64,000 nucleotides of DNA from Capitulum mitella (Eukaryota > Arthropoda > Thecostraca > Pollicipedomorpha > Pollicipedidae): NCBI GenBank assembly GCA_030062745.1, contig CP099839.1, forward strand, positions 27,961,451-28,025,450, written 5' to 3'. Shown here one piece after another: positions 23,281 to 29,399 of the stretch. The number at the start of each line of letters is the position of its first letter. The first letter of the stretch is position 1. The position numbers and the translations under genes were made by a program. The notes under the pieces were generated by a model, which saw only the letters and a list, made by a program, of their open reading frames with translations, searched no databases and had not been told where the DNA came from.

Positions 23281-26244
23281 ACGCTGAGCCTGTCTCTGTC
23301 GTCTGAGCGGGGCGAGACGGCGGCGGCTGCGGCTCCGGTCGGCCGCCCGATGGCGCCCCGTCTCGACCTCTCGCCGCCGACGGCTGCCGAGCCGGAGGGC
23401 ATGACCACCTCGCAGCGGGTAGAGCGCGACGCCTCGGTGGTGGCCGCCGCACTGGAGATGTCCCGCGCCGTCATGGCGCAGAGCACCGAGCTGACCAGCA
23501 GCCTGGAGCTGCTCGAGGGCGTCGGCCCGCCGTCCATGATGGACAGCGGCGCCTCCATCAACGGCTTCCAGTCCAGCGGCTCGCTGAGCAACGGCCGCTC
23601 GCCGCTACTGCCGCGCCGGCCGCCGGCCAACAGCCGGTTCGTGCCGGAGCTGATGCGCCGCGCGCTGGGCGGGGGCGGGCCGCCGCCCTGCATGCAGGAG
23701 TCAGCCGAGGGCCTGAGCAGCCTGAGCAGCTGCCAGTCGAACCTCGACCAGGTGAAGCCGCCCTCCCACATGGAGGAGTTCGACATGGAGAACAGCATGC
23801 TGAGCCTGGACAGCCTGCGCTCGGAGGTGGCGGAGTCGCGCGGCGCCGGCGCCGAGAACCTGGCGCTGCTCGAGCCGCCCACGCTCTTCCACGAGGTGAC
23901 CGAGCGGTGCGACTCGACCGTGGAGCCCGGCTCCGAGTCGCTTGGCAGCGACACGGAGATGTGTGGCCAGGAGGAACTGCCGCTCGACCCGCCCGAGCTG
24001 CCGCTGGACGGCGCCACGCCCGAGCCGTCACCGCTGCCGCGGCGGCGCGCGGCGCGCGAGGGCCGCCGCTCGGCCGAGCGGTACCGCACGTTCACGCGCG
24101 CCGCCGTGTCGGACGACGCCAGCAGCGCGGCGCTCTCCGAGCTGACGCTGACGCCCGGCGCCGACTCGGCCGCCACCGAGACGGACGAGACGCTGCGCGC
24201 GTCGGCGGCGACCACGGCGTCGGCGCGGGCGCGGCGCACGTGCCGCCAGCGGCGCCAGGAGGAACGCGAGCGCTACCGCACGCAAACGGTGGAGGGCGGC
24301 TCGGACCTGCTGCGCCGGCCGCGCGCCGACGAGCCCGCTTCGGCGCCGGCCCGGCTCGATATTCGGCAGCTGGCGCGCGAGGTTCTGGCCGCGCCCGAGC
24401 CGGCCCCCGGCCGCGTCAACCTGCGCCAGCTGGCGCAGGAGGCGCAGAAAGCGATCGCCTGCTTGCATGCAGCCGGCCGCGGCGCGGCGCGGCGCTCCGG
24501 CGACGGCGAGGTGCCGCTGCCCAGCTTCCCGCCGGTGCCGCCGCCGCAGACCAGAGCCGCGCCGCCGCCGCTGCCGCCGCCCGGGGCCGAGGCCGACGGC
24601 GAGCCGGAGCCAGAGCGGGAGCCCGAGCCGGAACCAGAGCAGGAGCCGGAGCAGGAGCCGGAGCCGGAGCCGGCCGGCGACAGCTCGCCGGTGCGGCTGC
24701 GGCCGCGGATCGTCAAGCCCGGCGAGGAGACGCGTCGCGAGCCGCTCGAGGAGGAGCCGGAGGCCAAAGGCATCCGCGGCAAGCGGAAGCCGCTCTACTC
24801 GGCGCCCAGGCGGACCGACTCGAGCCGGCGCGAGCCGTCGACGCCGTCACGAGTGCCGGCTGTCCAGCGGCCGGCGGCCAAGGCGGCGGCGGCCGGCGGC
24901 CGGTCGGCCTCGGCCGGCGCGCCCGCCACCTGCCCCGTGCGCGGAACCAAGACGACGCAGCTGCGGAAGGTGATCAGCGGCGCGGCAGTGGCCGCCGGAC
25001 GGCCGCTCTCACGGCTGTCGCGCTCGGCCACGCCCAGCCCGGCGAGCAGCGCCACCTCGAGCCCGCAGCTGGGCCTGCGACGGTTCGGCTCGGCCGGCAA
25101 GGCGGGCGTGGTGAGCCGTGAGCTGCCGCGACCGGCATCCACGCCGACGGCGACGGCGGCGGCCGGAGCGGCGGCGGCGGCCGCTGGGCGCGGCGCCGGC
25201 CGGCGGCCCGTGTCCGTGCCGGCCGCGGCACCGCCGTCCCGGCTGCAGCGGCCGGCCTGGGTGGGCGCCGTGCGGCCGACGCGGCCCGTCACCTCCTCGG
25301 CCGCGCGTCCGGCCGCCGCCGCTGCCGCCGCAGCTGCCGCGCCCAGCACGCCGGAGTCTGCGGCTGCCCCTGCGCCGGCGCCGGCGCCGCCCGCGCCGCT
25401 GGTCAAGCAGGGCACGTTCACGCTGGACGAGCCGACGCAGGAGCAGACGGCGGCCGAGGCTGAGGCCGAGCGGGCGCGCGGCCAGGCGCCGACGCCGAGC
25501 CGGGGCGGCCAGATCGCGCGGGCCCTGTCCGCCCAGCTGAGTCGGCCGCCCAGCGGCAGCCGGCCGCCGCCCAAGTCGCAAAGCGGCCAGGCGTTGACCA
25601 CGCCGCGCTCCCGCATCCCCAAATCTCCCAGCTACGAGAGCACGCTGACGCTGCGCGTGCGCTGCTCCAGTCAGTCGCCGGGCGCGCGCCGCCAGCGGCC
25701 GGCCTCGCCGCGCCGCGGCCGGCCGCTGCGCCAGAGCGCCAGCAACTCGAGCATCAGCGGTCGGGCGGCGGCGCGCGGCGAGCGCAGCGCCAGCAACTCC
25801 AGCGTCAGCTCCAGCGCATCGGCGGCCGGCCGGCCAGAGGAGGCCACCGGCAAGATCGCCGCCCTCTGGCGGCGGATCGAGGAGAGCCGCGCCCGGCAGC
25901 AGCCGGTCGGCCGCGACAGTCGCGTCTGGCTCAAGTCCCCCGCCGCCGCCGCCGCCGCCGCGCCGGGCGACGCCAACGCCAACCAGCCGGCGGAGTCGGA
26001 ACGCCGCGGCCCGCTGACGGAGGGCGCCACGCCGCGCTCGCGCATGGTGTTCACACCGCAGGGCTGGCGCCGCCTGATGTCGCCGGCGCAATCGCCGACG
26101 GACGCGGCGCGGCCCAACGCCACGGCCGTCATCCCGCCGTTCAACTACAACCCGCCTGGCGGCGGCGGCCGGCCGGCCGCCAGCGCCCCTGGCGACGGCG
26201 CCGAAAAGCGCAAGCGCAAGTCGGCCGCGCTGTCGGCCACCTGA
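480..26244 (+). CDS. APC: Adenomatous polyposis coli (APC) homologue, 16 exons, 5' end missing
   Basis: APC is a large scaffold of the Wnt beta-catenin destruction complex that also binds microtubule plus ends. Sixteen exons (480-590, 1242-1460, 2404-2652, 9413-9581, 10251-10431, 10902-11031, 11520-11702, 11956-12104, 12420-13481, 13997-14595, 15128-15215, 16737-16851, 18990-19172, 20553-20662, 22281-22474, 22865-26244) join with matching phases into 7,122 nt, a multiple of three ending in TGA. Exons 3-9 encode the armadillo domain, with motifs such as LMKLSFDEEHR, SVLRNLSWRAD, SALWNLSAH and NACGTLWNLSAR that I recognise from APC. The last exon has LLERCIRAALPK (SAMP/axin-binding-like), PRIVKPGEETRRE (start of the basic region), an SRIP motif (EB1 binding) and PFNYNP near the end. 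Vertebrate APC keeps the C-terminal half in one giant exon; here introns divide it. The usual C-terminal PDZ ligand is not seen. The N-terminal coiled coil must lie upstream. Identity is secure; exons 1, 2 and 11-15 are inferred mainly from splice sites and phase. Confidence 0.93.
1090..1260 (+). repeat. 36-bp tandem repeat spanning the acceptor of APC exon 2
   Basis: Four to five units of 36 bp, each with the pattern CCTCAG, TCGTCCTCGTCGTCTGACG, CTCTCTCCCG. Units begin after positions 1097, 1133, 1169, 1205 and 1241. The second has lost its AG (CCTCGCA). Each unit contains its own pyrimidine tract and YAG. Translated in the exon frame it gives a 12-residue SSSSDVLSRPQ-type repeat. Confidence 0.85.
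1242..1460 (+). CDS. APC: APC exon 2 of window, alternative in-frame acceptors upstream
   Basis: The donor is CGACCAG|GTCAGT at 1460 in phase 0. The most proximal acceptor is CCCTCAG ending at 1241. Equivalent CTCAG acceptors end at 1205, 1169 and 1097, all in the same phase, because the junction sits in a 36-bp tandem repeat. The peptide is Ser/Asp/Glu-rich, then LRRRRGPLMGVDEVDW. It has no clear counterpart in vertebrate APC and probably belongs to the linker before the armadillo domain. Confidence 0.5.
1450..1680 (+). repeat. Degenerate repeat downstream of APC exon 2 donor
   Basis: The donor context (GACCAG|GTCAGTG) recurs in degenerate form as TGACCTCAGGCCAGTC, GTGACCTCGGGTCGG, TGACCTCAGGTCAATC and AATCTCAGGTTAGCC. 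The last three head units of about 65 bp that also share GGCACCactttGGTGG-like cores. Confidence 0.55.
2062..2215 (+). repeat. Pyrimidine-rich CT tract
   Basis: About 150 nt of nearly pure C/T (CTCTCTCTCTC, TCCCTCCCCTC runs) within the intron before APC exon 3. Open frames across it are compositional artefacts. Confidence 0.8.
2404..2652 (+). CDS. APC: APC exon 3 of window: start of armadillo domain
   Basis: The acceptor is CGCCGGCAG and the donor GACAAACAG|GTAACC; 83 codons, phase 0/0. It encodes LLRLLHCSDGELMTSTLLGM and SSSAESCAALRQQGGLPLVV. These match the APC segment with the vertebrate motifs MSRTLLAMSSSQDSCISMRQ and SGCLPLLIQLLH. The donor is the founding unit of a 19-bp minisatellite that fills the start of the intron. 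Confidence 0.9.
2641..3010 (+). repeat. 19-bp minisatellite seeded on the donor of APC exon 3
   Basis: About 18 units of consensus GTAACCGGCCGACAAACAG. The first unit spans the exon 3 donor (GACAAACAG|GTAACC at 2652/2653). Many units retain the CAG|GTAAC donor; others are CAG|GGAAC or CAG|ATAAC. An interruption occurs at about 2731-2758, and the spacing becomes irregular after about 2880. Confidence 0.9.
3075..3300 (+). repeat. Degenerate 40-odd-bp tandem repeat in APC intron 3
   Basis: Four to five diverged copies of a GTGAAGGTGGCTGGGAAAG-type unit, at about 3135, 3175, 3205, 3245 and 3270, lying directly after the 19-bp array. I see no coding potential. Confidence 0.5.
3301..6600. other. 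APC intron 3, first part: no gene seen outside repeats
   Basis: Apart from the minisatellites listed separately, I find no exon-like open frame with splice sites, RNA gene or recognisable element. Base composition shifts from GC-rich to AT-rich at about 3.8 kb. Confidence 0.5.
4870..5420 (+). repeat. Degenerate minisatellite of about 25-30 bp in APC intron 3
   Basis: Repeated words TGCATGCTCACAAG, CTGCAGGCTTT and TTTGTGCATG recur about 18 times in alternating variants. A short outlier with the same words lies at about 5820-5890. It gives open but low-complexity frames rich in Cys/His/Leu, which are not genes. Confidence 0.75.
6718..7667 (+). pseudogene. Decayed copy of a transposon-associated protein family
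   Basis: Three frames read in succession give GDGAQAGKFTVFTNFSITLL (6718 on), YLGGDYKFFLIVLGFNAAHS with CIYCHAS (6893 on), then VVRPSLVTAVPLDRVAIDTL and VTSCLHIMCFHVPELVQRLG ending in EKLNHD (7008-7667). The order and motifs match a high-copy, transposon-associated family I recall from invertebrate genomes, whose members share GDG.....NFTF, GD.KF, C..C, HL.LR and VTPY.H...HVPEF followed by EKLN. At least two frameshifts, one in a T-run near 6885 and one near 7030-7060, plus an upstream stop, show it is dead. Function of the family is not known to me; it may be DDE-transposase related. Confidence 0.6.
7718..7822. repeat. Palindromic hairpin element (possible small MITE)
   Basis: 7722-7771 is an inverted repeat with a 23-bp stem, one mismatch and a TTAG loop (AGGAAAACGCTGTATCG... 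against ...CGATACAGTGTTTTCCT). It is followed by a second, looser hairpin with related ends (TTTTCCAGCGTTACCCGC / GCGGGCATG...GTAGCGTTTTCC). It sits 50 bp after the decayed transposon-related gene and may be part of the same element. Confidence 0.7.
7823..9412. other. APC intron 3, last part: nothing recognised
   Basis: AT-rich intronic DNA. Short open frames (for example 8436-8807) lack splice signals, motifs and the strong GC3 bias of the real exons, so I do not call them. Confidence 0.5.
9413..9581 (+). CDS. APC: APC exon 4 of window
   Basis: The acceptor is GCTCCGCAG and the donor GACG|GTACGT; it starts in phase 0 and ends in phase 1. It encodes ASHALHNLVHSQGDDKRARR and EARVLRLLEQLRQF, a close match to the APC armadillo segment ALHNIIHSQPDDKRGRRE. 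It is separated from exon 3 by a 6.8-kb intron. Confidence 0.95.
9677..9716 (+). repeat. (TTTG)n microsatellite
   Basis: Seven to eight GTTT units in the intron just after APC exon 4. Confidence 0.9.
10251..10431 (+). CDS. APC: APC exon 5 of window
   Basis: The acceptor is ACTCCGTCAG and the donor CACCCGCAG|GTACGG; it completes the phase-1 codon and ends in phase 2. It encodes PTVVALMKLSFDEEHRSVM and LGGLYTVAELIQTD, unmistakable APC armadillo sequence. Degenerate copies of its donor follow downstream. Confidence 0.95.
10421..10556 (+). repeat. Three-copy repeat seeded on the donor of APC exon 5
   Basis: The real donor CACCCGCAG|GTACGGTCCG is followed by TCTGCAGGTATGGTCCGTC at about 10489 and CACCCGAAGTATGGTCC at about 10521, each leading to GTAACGCAG or GTAAAGCAG. 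Copy 2 keeps a usable CAG|GTATGG donor; copy 3 has lost the GT. Confidence 0.75.
10902..11031 (+). CDS. APC: APC exon 6 of window
   Basis: The acceptor is CTCGCCCGGCAG and the donor CCCAA|GTGAGA. It restores the split Arg codon, then reads FAGMTLTNLTFGDGTNKALL and FMRALVAQL, matching the APC armadillo stretch YAGMALTNLTFGDVANKATL. It ends in phase 0. Confidence 0.95.
11360..11519 (+). repeat. Two decayed tandem copies of the APC exon 7 acceptor and exon start
   Basis: Upstream of the true exon start (11520) are GCACTGAGGAACCTGTCGTGG (trimmed form, 11371-11391, reading ALRNLSW then a stop) and GTTCCAAGAAACCTCTCATG (11447-11466, reading VPRNLSW). They are separated by copies of the intron sequence CGCCTGACCTGCC that also precedes the real acceptor. 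The unit is about 75-80 bp. A G-run at 11468-11480 interrupts copy 2. Confidence 0.8.
11520..11702 (+). CDS. APC: APC exon 7 of window
   Basis: The acceptor is CTGCCACAG and the donor AATAAG|GTCAGG; 61 codons, phase 0/0. It encodes ASVLRNLSWRADTASKQTLR and STLKSVLSALWNLSAHCG, nearly identical to APC armadillo repeats. Two decayed copies of the acceptor and exon start lie just upstream (11360-11515). Confidence 0.95.
11956..12104 (+). CDS. APC: APC exon 8 of window
   Basis: The acceptor is CGGTTTCAG and the donor GATTACAG|GTACCA; it starts in phase 0 and ends in phase 2. It encodes ADICEVDGALAFLVKTLTYE and IIENGGGILRNMSSHIA, matching APC armadillo ADICAVDGALAFLVGTLTYR. No splice-site repeat is present here. 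Confidence 0.95.
12420..13481 (+). CDS. APC: APC exon 9 of window: end of armadillo domain and first degenerate 20-aa-like repeat
   Basis: The acceptor is CGTTCCGCAG and the donor GAATACAG|GTCAGG; 1,062 nt, phase 2 in and phase 2 out. The first 85 codons finish the armadillo domain (QILREHNCLQTLLQQLK, NACGTLWNLSAR, HQMIAMGSSAALKNLL) and are followed by ALQADLAAGGLTETCDDLD, the counterpart of APC ALEAELDAQHLSETFDNID. The rest is low-complexity, with SDSRDSVLSSLSD and VYTTDSSFSVISTDSSLRSL, the latter resembling a weak 20-aa beta-catenin-binding repeat. Three SQETP-type units follow near 13270-13345. This exon joins what vertebrates place at the end of the armadillo domain to the start of their giant last exon. 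Confidence 0.93.
13997..14595 (+). CDS. APC: APC exon 10 of window, Ser/Pro/Arg-rich
   Basis: The acceptor is TGAAATCAG ending at 13996; a second in-phase acceptor (CCTGCACAG ending at 14041) would remove 15 codons. The donor is TGCAG|GTGAGT, phase 1. The peptide is a disordered series of SPR.LRR/SASGEPA units with evenly spaced SP and RRP motifs, consistent with phosphorylated linker sequence. No specific motif match; placement rests on phase and gene context. Confidence 0.75.
15128..15215 (+). CDS. APC: APC exon 11 of window (short, by phase)
   Basis: The acceptor is GCGTTTCACAG and the donor GCCAG|GTGGGT; 88 nt, phase 1 in and phase 2 out. It reads DGTASISSPLAGKADDETGI then SRTESAAAA without stops. 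Both phases fit its neighbours, but there is no recognisable motif. Confidence 0.55.
15216..16736. other. APC intron between exons 11 and 12: nothing firm
   Basis: The segment 16400-16660 is GC-rich and open in more than one frame with a CCTCAG acceptor at about 16410, so an alternative exon is possible. The simpler 15215-to-16737 join already satisfies phase. Confidence 0.35.
16737..16851 (+). CDS. APC: APC exon 12 of window (by phase)
   Basis: The acceptor is CTTGCTGCAG and the donor AGCAAG|GTCAGT; 115 nt, phase 2 in and 0 out. It encodes Pro/Ala-rich sequence ending ISRLAAPGSLSK. The phase fit on both sides is exact; family identity is not visible. Confidence 0.5.
16852..18989. other. APC intron between exons 12 and 13: nothing firm
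   Basis: AT-richer to about 18.2 kb, then very GC-rich. Long open frames at 18.4-18.99 kb on both strands are compositional and lack recognisable motifs. Confidence 0.4.
18990..19172 (+). CDS. APC: APC exon 13 of window (by phase)
   Basis: The acceptor is CTGCCGGCAG and the donor CCCAAG|GTAGGG; 61 codons, phase 0/0, ending GVMIQRDKPK. It is disordered and Ala/Pro-rich. The upstream 500 bp is also open and GC-rich, so a longer exon is possible. Confidence 0.5.
19173..20552. other. APC intron between exons 13 and 14: nothing recognised
   Basis: GC-rich intron sequence with no convincing exon, RNA gene or element. Open frames are compositional. Confidence 0.4.
20553..20662 (+). CDS. APC: APC exon 14 of window (by phase)
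   Basis: The acceptor is TTGTTTCAG and the donor CTACCACAG|GTAACA; phase 0 in and 2 out. It encodes EGRSGRPAVSRLPQRVPSD and AQTWSVKHYH. The donor is the first unit of a repeat array running to about 21150. Confidence 0.6.
20640..21150 (+). repeat. Composite 30/60-bp minisatellite seeded on the donor of APC exon 14
   Basis: The exon end CACTACCACAG|GTAACAG recurs as TCACTGCCACAGGTAACAG (about 20733), CTCCATCGCAGGTAACAG (about 20824), CACTACCACAGGTATCAG and CACTACCACAGGTAACATC (about 20942-21010), CACCACCGCAGGTAACAG and others. They alternate with TACTACTGGTAACAGGAGTC half-units. At least seven copies keep a CAG|GTAAC-like donor. Confidence 0.88.
21151..22280. other. APC intron between exons 14 and 15: nothing recognised after the array
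   Basis: Mixed-composition intron; open frames on both strands are short and lack splice context. Confidence 0.4.
22281..22474 (+). CDS. APC: APC exon 15 of window (by phase)
   Basis: The acceptor is CCCTCCGGAG, phase 2 (a second in-phase acceptor ends at 22304); the donor is AGAG|GTGCGC, phase 1. It encodes SERQADLGDAAAGDLALEDL and LPPEWTAASAKEALANVGQT. Acidic and helical; no specific repeat recognised. Confidence 0.6.
22865..26244 (+). CDS. APC: APC terminal exon: SAMP-like, basic region, SxIP, C-terminal motif
   Basis: The acceptor is CGTGTCGGCAG, phase 1; an in-frame stop (TGA near 22819) rules out an earlier CATCAG acceptor. The exon encodes 1,125 residues. In order: GTPLSRSSSVGSIG and LLERCIRAALPK (about 23030-23067, a degenerate 20-aa plus SAMP pair that should bind axin); QVKPPSHMEEFDMENSMLSL near 23750, which I recall as conserved in APC; RARRTCRQRRQEERERYR near 24225; RIVKPGEETRRE and EAKGIRGKRK near 24700-24790, opening the basic microtubule-binding region; VKQGTFTLDEPT near 25402; SRIPKSPSYE with SxIP at 25609-25620, an EB1-binding signature; and IPPFNYNPPGG near 26130. 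Poly-Ala, poly-Pro and EPEP tracts fill the spacers. The protein ends in KRKRKSAALSAT, a basic tail without a typical PDZ ligand. Confidence 0.95.
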
Positions 26245-26616
26245 GCGGGGCGGCCGGGGCCAAACTGTGTGATACTGCGGTCGGCCGGTACGTGGGGAGG
26301 ACTCGCCCGCGGCGGCGGCGCACGGCCTGGACGCGGTGGAATGTCTCGTGTCGGCGCGAGGCCTCGCTCCCGTTTCGGTTTCGCAGCTCGACGTCGCGCT
26401 GTCGAGCTTGCTTTCGGAACCCCAGGGGAACTCCAACCATGCAGTTGTGTGTCTTGTACGATATTTTGAACCCGAAGAAGGGCATTTTTTCCAATAGATG
26501 CTCACCTAGCCTTCGCGTTCCGATGACGCGGTTATGGACTTGATTTTTCAGCATCGTTCGCGGCGTACTGCCGCTGTGTATCGACTCTTCTGCTCGTGGA
26601 AAGCAAACTATTGCAT

Positions 26617-26622
26617 AATAAA
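26617..26622 (+). terminator. Probable APC polyadenylation signal AATAAA
   Basis: A canonical AATAAA lies about 370 nt after the APC stop codon, the first I see downstream. A GT-rich stretch (GGTCTGTCTGG) follows at about 26660, as expected for a downstream element. Confidence 0.55.
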
Positions 26623-26644
26623 CGCGCAGCTCTCGTACATCAAG

Positions 26645-28329
26645 CATCTTTGAACGGATCTGGTCTGTCTGGCCCTGTCAGAAAACGAGAACAAGCAATA
26701 CAATATCAAGACTTTTTCCTTCATTTAGTGCCATTGTCGACGTGATATCCAGCTCCTGTGTTCGCGGTAACGTGATCGACGTTCCTCTTGCAATGACAAT
26801 GAAAATGGCCCTGGGCATGCCAACCGCAAGAACGCACAATGCGTCTTGCGTCTCTGCCCCGTTGTCCAGCCTCCCCGGCATCACCAGCCGTCAACCGTTA
26901 CAGAGCTGCAGCCCATTTGTCAGAACGTCGGCCGCCTGGTAGCGGTGACGCCGCGATCTCTGATAGTCCCGGGCGGCCGGCGGCTGTCTGCCCTTCAGAT
27001 CCCTGCGCGTGCGAGCCGGGAGTTCCCGCTCCGACTCCGCCGGCCAGCCCACCGCCACGCACACACCACCGCGCGCCGCTCTGTTCTGCATTTGTCTACG
27101 GTCGGCCGGACGCCGCCAGTGTCCCGGCACCAGCCAGGCCTTTGGCAGTATGGGGGCGGCTACGGGGGCCGCGGGCGCCGACCGTCATACGGCCGGCACA
27201 AGCTCACGCACGAGCCACAGCACCGAACAACCACACAAACAGATCGGCCTGGGGCACCGCCGCAACCGCAACAAGGGCAGGGTCAAACCCGTTGGTAAAA
27301 ATCGGCGCAGGCAAGGTTAGACCTCAGCGTACAAACAGGCGTCAGTTCGGGCGAGGCCCGCTCATACTCACTACTTCACATTGGTTATTGGGGATGGGCT
27401 AGGCCCGTTCACAGGACGACTGGTGCGCATCTGACTAATACTTACACGAGTATTAGTCAGATAAATAGTCTGACTAATACTTGCACGAGTTATTCGGCAT
27501 CAATCACGTCTGGTCGTGCACAAATTCACAAAAATCCACGCTCGGCTAAACGTGAATTACAAACGCTGTGTATACCAACTGCCAAAATTCACACAGCGAC
27601 CAGATCGAACACAGGAGCCGACTCTTCCTATGGTACACGCAAACGTACAAAATCCACCTGCCATGGTTGCCCGCCCATCTCACAGCCAAAAGGCAATGGC
27701 GTCGCAGACTCCCTCGAAAGGTGATCGCAGACAATGCTGATTACACTAGATTCAGAACAAGAAAAACAAACGCAAACGGATGGAAAGATGACTTAGCTGG
27801 TTGCGAATATTCCATCAATAGACCCCCCCCCCCAAGTAGCCGTGACGAAAATCATCAAACCCACAAAAAGAAACCAAATACAAAAATAGGGCATTAACAG
27901 GGAAACAGACAGCGCAATCTTGTTCATGCAGACAGCGCGAATCATTTCAAACTGGTAAGCATCGTGGTAAGCACCCCTATCCTAGACATTGCTGTGCACC
28001 AAATTGCCACGTACGAATGCCTTTACAACCGTCAAACCCGTCTGGCGTTTCCTTCCCTGGTCAGGTACAAAATACGCGTATCAAACAAGCAACCCAATTT
28101 CCCTCGAGAGTCGCGTAACACCATGCGGTTCCGCAGGCCGGGCTGCAGCCTCCCGCAACGTTCAGTCAACGCAGTTCCAATAACTCTGGTCATATCAATA
28201 CTCAACGGTCGACGCCATTCCTCTAGGCCACGGGTGTGACAGGTGTTGGGCGCCGGACGGCATCTACCGGTCCGCAGGACGCACACGCCGCCGTCCCACC
28301 GACGAGTCCCTAACGCCGACCTCCGGCGC
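26645..28329. other. Convergent intergenic region between APC and the zinc-finger gene
   Basis: No gene seen. It contains a perfect short hairpin at 27431-27460 and a C-run at 27823-27833. The poly(A) site of the minus-strand gene should lie here, but I see no clear AATAAA complement. Confidence 0.5.
27431..27460. repeat. Perfect 12-bp inverted repeat with a following direct half-copy
   Basis: CTGACTAATACT and its complement AGTATTAGTCAG flank a TACACG loop. A further partial copy (CTGACTAATACTTGCACGAG) starts at 27470. Confidence 0.85.
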
Positions 28330-29399
28330 TCACGGCGGCCGCTGGGCGCGGCACTGCGCCGACATGCACGCCACCACGTTGTTGCGCAAGTTGTCGAACA
28401 TGGTGGAGAGGCCGTCGAAGGCGGCGTCGCCGATCAGCTGGCGCAGGTGGTTCTGGTAGCTGGTGAGCTGCGCCGGCCGCTGCGGGCCGTGTTCGCCGTC
28501 GCCGGGCCGGTGGCCGTACGGATCCAGCGCCGCCTGCCGCCCGCCGGCCGGCGCAGGCAGCGCCCCCTCAGGCGGCGGCGGCGGCTGGTGCGGCGCGTGG
28601 CCGTACGGCGGCCGTTCGTCCGTCGGCGACGGCCAGTCGTCGGCCGGGTACCGGTGGATCAGCTGCGCGGCCACCGGCGGCTGGCCGGCCTCCAGTCGGA
28701 CCGGCTGCAGCTCGGCCAGCCGGGGCTCGTCGGCGCCGGCCGGCTGGCAGAACTTAAGCACCGAGCCGCGCCGCGCCGGCTCCAGCCCGACCAGCGGCCT
28801 CTGCGGCCACGGTCGGGCCGGCGGCGGCGGAGGCGGCGGCTCACCGGGCGACGCGCCGGCCAGCAGCAGCGCCCGCGTCTCGCCGGCAGGCTCGTCGGCG
28901 GCCGTCTGCCGGAGCCCGTCGGCCGGCCGATCGACTGCCGGCTGCTCAGCCGCCGGCTCTCCCAGCTGGCCGCCGGCCGGCTGGAGCAGCAGCTGGCCGT
29001 CGGACGGCTGGAGCAGCAGCTGGCCGTCGGCCGCCGGAGCCGCCGGGTCAGCCGACCCGGCCTCGGCCGGACCGCAGACGGGCAGCGGCACCGGCCGGCC
29101 GCCAGCCGCAGGCTCCTCTATCACCTGCAGGTCGTCTTCGTCCGCCTCCTCGACCGGCGCGGCGAAGTCGTGCGGCCGCAGCTCCGCCGCCGCCGTCGCC
29201 GCCGCCGGCGGAGGCGCCGGGCTGTCTCCCGGCCCCGCGCCGGCGTCGGCGGCGTCCGGTGCCGGGCCGTCGAGCGGCCGCCGGATCCTCTGGCGCGCTT
29301 CATCCCGGCTCAGGCCATGCGAGGCCGACATGTGGCGCGCCAGCGTGTCCAGCCGGCCGCTGGTCACCCGGCAGAACGGGCAGCTGAACTCCTTGTCCT
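28330..29399 (-). CDS. Zinc-finger gene terminal exon: last finger and disordered tail
   Basis: The acceptor is CATTTCAG, phase 1. It encodes EFSCPFCRVTSGRLDTLARH and MSASH (last C2H2), then an acidic/Pro/Gln-rich tail with a tandem DGQLLLQP duplication near 28980-29040. The end contains LTSYQNHLRQLIGDAAFDGL and STMFDNLRNNVVACM, a helical segment that could be an interaction motif. Stop at 28330-28332. Confidence 0.88.

Noticed and set aside
22731-24239. 502-codon minus-strand open frame
   Set aside because: Shadow of the APC last exon: high GC removes stops from the opposite strand and the product is Ser/Arg/Ala low-complexity.
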